Positions 1 to 5,476 of a DNA stretch of 5,476 bases are shown here, one piece after another (within the stretch, counting starts at the first letter, position 1; each line of letters starts with the position of its first letter). Source of the stretch: Chloroflexota bacterium (GTDB lineage: Bacteria > Chloroflexota > Anaerolineae > UBA7937 > JACPPX01); the NCBI GenBank assembly GCA_016196905.1, contig JACPWV010000089.1:1-5476 (forward strand). Reading direction: 5' to 3'. Position numbers and translations under genes: made by a program. The notes beneath the pieces were generated by a model. It was not told the DNA's origin. It was given only the letters and a program-made list of their open reading frames with translations, and made no database searches.

Positions 1-979
<979 letters not shown>

Positions 980-1067
980 TTACCTATGAGGATGGGCAGA
1001 GTGGGACTACAACGGGGTGCGCAGGGCCCGATGTCATCCCCCGGGGTATTTAATTTTACAAAACAAT

Positions 1068-1096
1068 ATAATAGCCGAATTGAGTGCAAATGTCAA
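1068..1096 (-). promoter_or_regulatory. Sigma70-type promoter for rpoC
   Basis: On the minus strand TTGACA (1091-1096, perfect -35) is followed by exactly 17 bp and TATTAT (1068-1073, 5 of 6 to the -10 consensus). Transcription should start near 1061, giving an untranslated leader of about 200 nt before the TTG at 862. It sits in the most AT-rich part of an otherwise GC-rich window, between two divergent genes, where a promoter is expected. Confidence 0.75.
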
Positions 1097-1152
1097 GGAA
1101 ATGGGGACGCCTGCCCAGACCCTAAAACTGGACGTTCTCTAGCAATTCTAGT

Positions 1153-1187
1153 TTGACATAAAGATTCAATAAACAACGAGTTATACA
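1153..1187 (+). promoter_or_regulatory. Weak candidate promoter for the glycerate kinase gene
   Basis: A perfect TTGACA at 1153-1158 is the only good -35 box facing the kinase. The best -10 downstream is TATACA at 1182-1187, but the spacer of 23 bp is well beyond the usual 16-18, so this pairing may be wrong. If used, transcription would begin near 1194, about 40 nt before the chosen ATG. Confidence 0.2.
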
Positions 1188-1233
1188 TGGACGGGCGTTG
1201 CCACGGGGCCGTGCAGATGGTAAACTGGCTGGT

Positions 1234-2598
1234 ATGGAGATCTCGGGCGCTCGGGCGCGAGGGGCAGAGGATGAACATTGTGAGCGGCGCCGTGCGGCAC
1301 AGGTCATGCTGGAAGCGGCCTTGAGAGCGGCGGATCCCCGCGCGGCGATCCATCACCATCTCCACTTTGAAGGAGATCGACTTCGCGTAGCAAATCGCCT
1401 ATATGAGCTGAGCGAAGTGGGCCAAGTCCATGTGGTGGGGGCGGGGAAGGCCAGCGGGGCCATGGCTCAAGCCATCGAGGAGATTCTGGACGAGCGTATC
1501 GCTGCCGGCTGGGTGAATGTGAGATACGGCTATTCTGCCTCCACCCGGAGGATCGCGATTCGCGAGGCGGGGCATCCGTTGCCCGATCAGAGCGGCCTGG
1601 AAGGCACGCGGCGTATGCTCGAACTGGTGAGACGGGCGGGAGAGGGCGAGCTGGTGATTTGTCTCATCTCGGGTGGCGGCTCGGCTCTGCTAGAGCTTCC
1701 CCAACCGGGAATCTCGCTCGAGGATTTACAGGCCACCACCGACGCTCTGCTGCGCTGTGGGGCGCCCATCCAGGAGATCAACGCCGTGCGGAAACACCTT
1801 TCTCAAGTCAAGGGAGGCCGTTTGGCCCGCCTGGCCCATCCCGCTGGAGTGATCTCCTTGATCCTGTCCGACGTGGTGGGGGATCCGCTGGATGTGATCG
1901 CCTCTGGCCCTACGGTGCCCGATCCCACCACCTATGCCGATGCCTGGAGGGTGATCGAAAAATACGGCCTGCAAATCGTCCTCCCTGGTTCGATCCTCGA
2001 TCATCTGGGCGCCGGCCGGGGGGGTAGTGTGGAGGAGACGCCCAAGCCCGGGGATCCGATCTTCGAGCGCGTCCACAATGTGATCGTGGGCAACAATCGA
2101 CAGGCGGCGCTGGGTGCCCTGGAAGCAGCCCACCAGCTCGGTTTCAATCCGCTTCTTCTAACCACCTATTTAGAGGGAGAGGCGCGGGAGGCGGGCCGCT
2201 GGGTGGCTGGCCTGGCCAAGGCGCTGGCTCGCGACGAGGGCCCCATCGCCAGGCCCGCCTGTCTCATCCTAGGTGGGGAGACCACGGTGACCCTGCGCGG
2301 CTCGGGAGTGGGAGGGCGCAATCAAGAGCTGGCGCTGGCGGCGGCCATCGCTTTGGAGGGTTACCCCGATGTGCTGGTGGTGGCCTGTTCCACCGACGGG
2401 ACCGATGGCCCCACGGATGCGGCGGGGGCCATGGTCGATGGCGAAACCGTCGCCCGCGCCCGCCAGCTCGGCCTCGATCCCGAGGGATACCTAGCCAACA
2501 ACGACACATACCATTTCTTCAAGGCCCTGGACGACCTGATCGTTACCGGCCCCACCCGCACCAACGTCAACGATCTGGTGCTCATTTTAGCCACTTAA
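1234..2598 (+). CDS. Glycerate 2-kinase (MOFRL family)
   Basis: A soluble cytoplasmic enzyme predicted to phosphorylate D-glycerate with ATP to 2-phosphoglycerate, linking glycerate from sugar-acid, serine or glyoxylate metabolism to lower glycolysis. Family landmarks, numbered from the ATG at 1234 (454 aa, normal for the family): GAGKAS 69-74, SGGGSAL 146-152, NAVRKHLSQVKGGRLA 183-198, LSDVVGDP with IASGPT 211-227, GGETTV 347-352, GVGGRNQE 358-365, STDGTDGPTDAAGA 386-399 and GPTRTNVNDL 439-448. The last four belong to the C-terminal MOFRL domain. The start is uncertain: ATG 1234 has no good Shine-Dalgarno, TTG 1198 would add 12 residues, and ATG 1306 would begin inside the conserved helix (RRAAQVMLEAAL). 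The gene is divergent from rpoC and precedes the phosphoesterase by 98 nt. Names used for this family include GckA, GarK-like and TtuD; I cannot choose among them. Confidence 0.93.
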   Translation: MEISGARARGAEDEHCERRRAAQVMLEAALRAADPRAAIHHHLHFEGDRLRVANRLYELSEVGQVHVVGAGKASGAMAQAIEEILDERIAAGWVNVRYGYSASTRRIAIREAGHPLPDQSGLEGTRRMLELVRRAGEGELVICLISGGGSALLELPQPGISLEDLQATTDALLRCGAPIQEINAVRKHLSQVKGGRLARLAHPAGVISLILSDVVGDPLDVIASGPTVPDPTTYADAWRVIEKYGLQIVLPGSILDHLGAGRGGSVEETPKPGDPIFERVHNVIVGNNRQAALGALEAAHQLGFNPLLLTTYLEGEAREAGRWVAGLAKALARDEGPIARPACLILGGETTVTLRGSGVGGRNQELALAAAIALEGYPDVLVVACSTDGTDGPTDAAGAMVDGETVARARQLGLDPEGYLANNDTYHFFKALDDLIVTGPTRTNVNDLVLILAT

Positions 2599-2628
2599 TG
2601 CTTCGCGTAGTGAGTGGACTATATGTCA

Positions 2629-2685
2629 GCCATAGGTGATACAGATTGGGGTAACGGGTTGTACGAAAGGCGACGCTCCTATGGC
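2629..2685 (+). repeat. 8-bp perfect inverted repeat upstream of the phosphoesterase gene
   Basis: GCCATAGG (2629-2636) and CCTATGGC (2678-2685) are exact reverse complements separated by 41 nt, in the 98-nt gap between kinase and phosphoesterase. The right arm ends 11 nt before the ATG at 2697. There is no T-tract, so it is not an intrinsic terminator. It could be a regulator site or a weak stem near the ribosome binding region, or it could be chance. Confidence 0.3.
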
Positions 2686-2696
2686 GAGTTAAGAAA

Positions 2697-3248
2697 ATGC
2701 GCATTGGAGTCATTGCCGATACGCACATCCCGCAGCGGTTGAAGGCTATCCCGCCCCAGGTCGGTGAGATTTTCCATGGGGTCGATCGGATTCTGCACGC
2801 CGGCGATCTGGTCGATCCACGCATCCTGGACGAGCTGGAACGCATCGCCCCGGTGGTGGCGGTGCGCGGCAACATCCACCTGATCGATGGCAGCATCGAC
2901 GATCCGCGCTTGCCGCCAGAACAGACCTTTGAGCTGGAAGGCCATCGGGTCCTCTTGACCCACGGCCACGGCTCTTTCGTGCGCGGCTCTTGGGAGCGGC
3001 TGCGTTATTGGGTTACGGGGGATCGTGGCCAGGTAAACGAACGGATCGTCGAGTGGTACTCCAAGGTTCGTCCGGGGTTCGATGTGATTGTTTTCGGCCA
3101 TTCCCATCGTGCGTTTCAGCGCACGGTGTGCGGAGTGTACTTCTTCAACCCTGGGGCGGTGGCCCCCACCGAGGGGGACATAGCCTCGGTGGGGCTTTTG
3201 ACTCTGGAGCCGGGCAGCGTGCGCGGCGAGATCGTGCTGCTGGAATGA
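2697..3248 (+). CDS. YfcE/MJ0936-type metallophosphoesterase
   Basis: A 183-aa calcineurin-fold phosphodiesterase, the usual length for the small YfcE/MJ0936 family, whose members hydrolyse phosphodiesters with two metal ions. The natural substrate is generally unknown. Visible metal-site motifs in order: D8-T-H10, G36-D37, G58-N59, H89-G-H91 (in LTHGHG) and G134-H135-S-H137, then FNPGAV (150-155), typical of the family C-terminus. One departure: the block usually written GNCD reads GNIH (58-61). There is no signal peptide or membrane segment, so it is presumably cytoplasmic. The ATG at 2697 is chosen because MRIGVIADTH is the normal N-terminus; the ribosome binding site before it (GGCGAG or AAGAA) is weak. 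It follows the glycerate kinase by 98 nt on the same strand and may be co-transcribed, with no obvious functional link. Confidence 0.9.
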   Translation: MRIGVIADTHIPQRLKAIPPQVGEIFHGVDRILHAGDLVDPRILDELERIAPVVAVRGNIHLIDGSIDDPRLPPEQTFELEGHRVLLTHGHGSFVRGSWERLRYWVTGDRGQVNERIVEWYSKVRPGFDVIVFGHSHRAFQRTVCGVYFFNPGAVAPTEGDIASVGLLTLEPGSVRGEIVLLE

Positions 3249-3347
3249 GACTGAGCTTTTTGTCGATCATCCTGGGTCCGAGTCGGGCCCCGAGTCGCTG
3301 TACGCGGCCGACCGGTTCTCTGCTCGTGCTGAGAAGTTAGTTCGAAC

Positions 3348-3376
3348 TTGATCGAGGTTCGCTTTCGTGTTAGACT
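3348..3376 (+). promoter_or_regulatory. Probable promoter of the tRNA-Arg gene
   Basis: TTGATC (3348-3353, 4 of 6 to the -35 consensus), a 17-bp spacer and TAGACT (3371-3376, 4 of 6 to the -10) lie just before the tRNA. Transcription would start near 3383, only about 5 nt before the mature 5' end. The overlapping TTATAA at 3376-3381 is an alternative -10 but gives too long a spacer. Confidence 0.45.
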
Positions 3377-3387
3377 TATAACTGCGA

Positions 3388-3460
3388 GCCCCCGTAGCTC
3401 AGTTGGATAGAGCAGCGGCCTCCGGAGCCGTGTGCGGGCGTTCGAGTCGCCCCGGGGGTA
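3388..3460 (+). tRNA. tRNA-Arg (anticodon CCG)
   Basis: A 73-nt cloverleaf can be folded by eye. The acceptor stem is GCCCCCG (3388-3394) with CGGGGGT (3453-3459), ending in a G1-U72 wobble. The D stem is GCTC/GAGC with an AGTTGGATA loop, which carries A20, a known arginine identity base. The anticodon stem GCGGC/GCCGT encloses the loop CTCCGGA with anticodon CCG at 3422-3424. The variable loop is 4 nt (3432-3435). The T stem GGGCG/CGCCC closes a TTCGAGT loop, and the discriminator is A3460. The 3' CCA is not encoded (CTT follows), so it would need a CCA-adding enzyme. It reads the CGG arginine codon. It stands alone between the phosphoesterase and acetyltransferase genes. Confidence 0.93.
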
Positions 3461-3553
3461 CTTTACCCTCTCAAGCAAGCGCTCCTCCAGCATCGTAGCG
3501 ACGAGGCTCCCGAGCGTGTACCCCTTAGTCTTGATCGCCATCCTGCAGAGGAC

Positions 3554-4186
3554 ATGGGGCGTATTGTAGGCTCTCCCGCCATAGATGTTGTTATTCGTGA
3601 GCTGGGCGCTGAGCTCCTCGACGACTACCTCGCGTTCTTCGACCAGGACGCGTTCGCGGACAACCCAGGGTGGTCACACTGCTACTGTGCCTTCTTCCAC
3701 AGCGACTTCCCGGACGACGAGTCGTCCTGGTCCTCCGAGGGTCGTGCCCGCAACCGGGCGTTCAAGGCACAGCTCATCCGCTCCGGAAAGGCGCCCGGTC
3801 TGCTCGCCTACTTCGGTAACAAGGTCGTCGGGTGGTGCAACGCGGGACCGCGCGCCGGCTATCAGAATCTGCGTCACCGTGGGGAGGCGGTGGAGGATCC
3901 AACAGAGCGCGTCGGCTCGATCCTGTGCTTCATTATCGCGCGGGCCTATCGCGGACGCGGCGTGGCAACCGCGCTCCTAGCGGCGGCCTGCGAGAAGTTC
4001 GAGCGCGAGGGGTTCGCTGTTATTGAAGGCTATCCGACGGCCCGCTTCCCGGAGCTCCCGGACGACTTGCCCATGAGCGCGCGGAACTACCCTGGCCCAC
4101 TCTCGATGTACCTCAAGGCGGGGTTCTCGGTTCACCGCGAGATCGGCAACTGGGCCGTGGTGCGCAAGCGCCTCGGCAAATGCTGA
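3554..4186 (+). CDS. GNAT-family N-acetyltransferase
   Basis: A 210-aa protein predicted to transfer an acetyl group from acetyl-CoA to an amine; the substrate cannot be read from the sequence. The acetyl-CoA pyrophosphate loop (GNAT motif A) is R133-G-R-G-V-A138 within IIARAYRGRGVATALL, preceded by the beta4 strand SILCFIIA (122-129). A later YPGPLSMYLKAGF (179-191) fits motif B, where a tyrosine often acts as general acid. The N-terminal half holds PGWSHCYCAFFHSDF (38-52), with cysteines 43 and 45, a wording I associate with one GNAT subgroup. The ATG at 3554 follows AGAGG by only 2 nt, a short spacing; no earlier in-frame ATG, GTG or TTG lies between the tRNA and this point. The gene begins 93 nt after the tRNA and converges on the aldolase gene. 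It may be a gene gained next to the tRNA, but no element ends were found. Confidence 0.88.
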   Translation: MGRIVGSPAIDVVIRELGAELLDDYLAFFDQDAFADNPGWSHCYCAFFHSDFPDDESSWSSEGRARNRAFKAQLIRSGKAPGLLAYFGNKVVGWCNAGPRAGYQNLRHRGEAVEDPTERVGSILCFIIARAYRGRGVATALLAAACEKFEREGFAVIEGYPTARFPELPDDLPMSARNYPGPLSMYLKAGFSVHREIGNWAVVRKRLGKC

Positions 4187-4230
4187 CCTCTCCACGGGTA
4201 ACCATTTGGGCGAGTCTACGCAGCGAACCT

Positions 4231-4258
4231 GCACTGGGGTATAAGCCGACGCCAGTGC
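4231..4258. repeat. 7-bp inverted repeat between convergent genes
   Basis: GCACTGG (4231-4237) and CCAGTGC (4252-4258) are exact reverse complements with a 14-nt loop, in the 89-nt gap between the ends of the acetyltransferase (plus) and aldolase (minus) genes. The position suits a shared terminator, but neither side has a T-tract, so an intrinsic terminator is doubtful. Confidence 0.3.
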
Positions 4259-4275
4259 CGCTCTGAAGCGAGCGA

Positions 4276-4977
4276 TTAATCAGACTCTACTGAGATTGTA
4301 GCACGCGCCCTCTGGATCGCGTCGAGCAGGCGTCGAGCTCGTTCCGTGAGTTCCTCGAATCTACCCTCCGCCAGGATTGCCTTGTCCAGGAGTGCCCCGC
4401 CCATACCCACCGCGACGGCTCCCGCCCGAATAAAATCTGCGGCGTTCTCGAGGTTCACGCCTCCTGTGGGCATCAGTCGCACTTGGGGCAAAGGGGCGAG
4501 CACATCCTTTAAATAATGCGGACCCACGGAGCGGATGGGGAATACCTTGACGATATCCGCCCCGGCCTCCCAGGCAGTCAGGATCTCCGTGGGAGTGAAG
4601 GCGCCCGGCACGACCACTTTGCTGTAGCGATGCGCCGCCGTGATCACACTCTGGCTCAGACTGGGAGAGACGATGAACTGCCCCCCAGCCAGGATGGCCG
4701 AGCGCGCCGTCTCACCGTCCAGTACCGTGCCCGCGCCTAGGAGGATTTCAGACCCGAAGCGATGCCCCACATCGCGCATGACGTCCAGCGCCCCGGGGAC
4801 GGTCATGGTCACCTCAAAAGCTCGGAGGCCTCCGGCTCTCAGCGCCTCCACCGCGCGCATGAGCTGGCCGGGATCGTCAGAGCGGAGGATAACGACCACC
4901 CCGAGATCGATCAAAGCGGAGAGGATATCGTTCTTCTCCATCACCGTCGGTCCCTCAACTGCAGGACCATGGAGCAC
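4276..4977 (-). CDS. eda: 2-keto-3-deoxy-6-phosphogluconate / 4-hydroxy-2-oxoglutarate aldolase family
   Basis: A class I (Schiff-base) aldolase of the KDPG/KHG family, cytoplasmic, expected to split a 2-keto-3-deoxy acid into pyruvate and an aldehyde, usually glyceraldehyde 3-phosphate in the Entner-Doudoroff route. Numbered from the GTG at 4977 (233 aa): VVVILR 27-32, E55 in FEVT, GAGTVL 81-86, VSPS 103-106, PGAFTPTE 124-131, the Schiff-base lysine K144 in VKVFP 143-147, PTGGV 170-174 and GMGG 191-194. These are in family order. Where E. coli Eda has an arginine four residues after the glutamate, this protein has T59, so the substrate may differ. The start is uncertain: GTG 4977 has AAGGAG 4 nt upstream, while ATG 4941 gives MEKNDILSAL, which fits the normal family N-terminus better. 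It lies 27 nt downstream of the dehydrogenase gene, a likely operon. Confidence 0.92.
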   Translation of the reverse strand: MLHGPAVEGPTVMEKNDILSALIDLGVVVILRSDDPGQLMRAVEALRAGGLRAFEVTMTVPGALDVMRDVGHRFGSEILLGAGTVLDGETARSAILAGGQFIVSPSLSQSVITAAHRYSKVVVPGAFTPTEILTAWEAGADIVKVFPIRSVGPHYLKDVLAPLPQVRLMPTGGVNLENAADFIRAGAVAVGMGGALLDKAILAEGRFEELTERARRLLDAIQRARATISVESD

Positions 4978-4981
4978 CTTA

Positions 4982-4987
4982 CTCCTT
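4982..4987 (-). promoter_or_regulatory. Shine-Dalgarno before the GTG start of the aldolase gene
   Basis: On the minus strand this reads AAGGAG, 4 nt before the GTG at 4975-4977. It supports that start, although the spacing is short. The alternative ATG at 4939-4941 has a GAGGG ten nt upstream. Confidence 0.5.
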
Positions 4988-5004
4988 CGCTCATCTTTAC
5001 CGCT

Positions 5005-5476
5005 TTACCGCCGGGAGTATACCTCAGGATTCACTACGTCCGCCGGCCTTTCTCCGCGCAGGACAGCTAGGACGTTCTCAACAGCTCTCAGCCCCATGCG
5101 CAGAGTCGTTTGCACAGTAGCGGCACCGAGATGGGGAGTCGCGATGAAATTGTCAAGGGCCAGGAGGGGGCTATCCTGGGGTGGCTCATTCGAGAAGACA
5201 TCGCAGGCAGCCCCAGCCAGCTTCCCTTGCGCGAGGGCCTCGTATAATGCCTGCTCATCTACTAAGCTGCCTCGCGAGGTGTTGATCAAGAAGGCGGAAG
5301 GTTTTATTCGTTCAAGCGCCCTCCAGTCTATCAGATGGTGGGTATCATCGGTAAGAGGGACGTGTAGGCTGATGATGTCACTCCCGCTTAGTAACTCTTC
5401 CAGCGAGCAGTATGAGGCTCCCAGCCTCGCCAGCAGTTCCTGTGGCGCGGGGACCGGGTCGTGGTAGAGGATCCGC
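5005..5476 (-). CDS. D-2-hydroxyacid dehydrogenase, NAD-dependent (C-terminal part, runs off right edge)
   Basis: The last 156 residues of a D-isomer-specific 2-hydroxyacid dehydrogenase, the family of phosphoglycerate dehydrogenase and glyoxylate/hydroxypyruvate reductase. The fragment begins at RILYHDP, where D6 is the residue after the second Rossmann strand that normally holds the NAD ribose, so the GxGxxG loop must lie just beyond the window. The three catalytic residues are present: R68 in INTSRG, E97 in NEPP and H115 in TPHLGAAT. SLEELL...SDIISLHVPLT (24-42) and the C-terminal VVNPEV (147-152) are also family-like. It ends near the catalytic domain with no ACT domain, arguing against the long form of SerA. 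The gene is upstream of the aldolase gene on the same strand with 27 nt between them, which suggests shared sugar-acid metabolism. The exact substrate (hydroxypyruvate, glyoxylate, phosphoglycerate) cannot be settled. Confidence 0.93.
   Translation of the reverse strand, partial: RILYHDPVPAPQELLARLGASYCSLEELLSGSDIISLHVPLTDDTHHLIDWRALERIKPSAFLINTSRGSLVDEQALYEALAQGKLAGAACDVFSNEPPQDSPLLALDNFIATPHLGAATVQTTLRMGLRAVENVLAVLRGERPADVVNPEVYSRR

Noticed and set aside
984..1037. A 17-codon frame (ATG to TAG) on the minus strand in the rpoC leader, possible leader peptide
   Set aside because: There is no ribosome binding site at the right distance (a G-run touches the ATG), and its codons show no run of one amino acid that would suggest attenuation by translation.
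1187..1324. An out-of-frame plus-strand ATG frame overlapping the start of the glycerate kinase, including an internal ATG at 1271 with a good Shine-Dalgarno (possible frameshift)
   Set aside because: The kinase frame itself already carries the family N-terminal helix (RRAAQVMLEAALRAADP), so no frameshift is needed and the overlapping peptide resembles nothing.
3249..3265. TTTTT at 3257-3261 shortly after the phosphoesterase stop as an intrinsic terminator
   Set aside because: Only a three-pair stem (GCT/AGC) can be drawn before it, which is too weak.
3278..3297. Direct repeat CCGAGTCG at 3278-3285 and 3290-3297
   Set aside because: Two 8-bp copies 12 bp apart in GC-rich DNA, with no further copies and no clear context; likely chance.
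3116..3541. A 141-residue minus-strand open frame across the tRNA and phosphoesterase end
   Set aside because: Its middle (GDSNARTRLRRPLLYPTELRG-like wording) is the familiar false translation of a tRNA gene read backwards, and the rest is antisense to the phosphoesterase gene.
4640..5467. A 275-codon plus-strand open frame opposite the aldolase and dehydrogenase genes
   Set aside because: It is the antisense shadow of two clearly recognisable minus-strand enzymes and has a low-complexity S/R/T-rich translation.

Overview
The window looks like a stretch of chromosome from a GC-rich, probably thermophilic or environmental bacterium. The best lineage guess is Chloroflexota (Anaerolineae-like). 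The guess rests on the N-terminus of the RNA polymerase beta' subunit: its wording around the zinc ribbon ([15 protein letters not shown], then [14 protein letters not shown]) and the long charged coiled-coil that replaces the usual segment after it. This is recognition from memory, not a database result.

Layout from left to right. Positions 1-862 (minus) hold the first 287 codons of rpoC, which runs off the left edge. It starts at a TTG codon behind a strong Shine-Dalgarno. rpoC is not preceded by rpoB here. It has its own near-consensus sigma70-type promoter (TTGACA, 17 bp, TATTAT; 1068-1096) and a leader of about 200 nt containing a terminator-like hairpin plus a competing hairpin. Divergent from it, 1234-2598 (plus) encodes a MOFRL-type glycerate 2-kinase. 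Then 2697-3248 (plus) encodes a small YfcE/MJ0936-type metallophosphoesterase. A tRNA-Arg(CCG) gene lies at 3388-3460 (plus) with a plausible promoter just in front, followed by a GNAT acetyltransferase at 3554-4186 (plus). Convergent to these, on the minus strand, are a KDPG/KHG-type aldolase (4276-4977) and, 27 nt upstream of it, the C-terminal 156 residues of a D-2-hydroxyacid dehydrogenase (5005-5476), which runs off the right edge. These last two probably form an operon.

Three of the enzymes could share one metabolic theme. A 2-keto-3-deoxy-acid aldolase gives pyruvate plus a C3 aldehyde, a hydroxyacid dehydrogenase can interconvert hydroxypyruvate and glycerate, and glycerate 2-kinase feeds glycerate into glycolysis as 2-phosphoglycerate. 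That fits sugar-acid catabolism or a branched Entner-Doudoroff route, but it is inferred from families and proximity only.

I do not see a clear new biological system (no CRISPR array, phage cluster, toxin-antitoxin pair or defence island). The most worthwhile leads are the stand-alone rpoC with a structured leader, the beta' insertion, and small departures from family consensus in the phosphoesterase and the aldolase.
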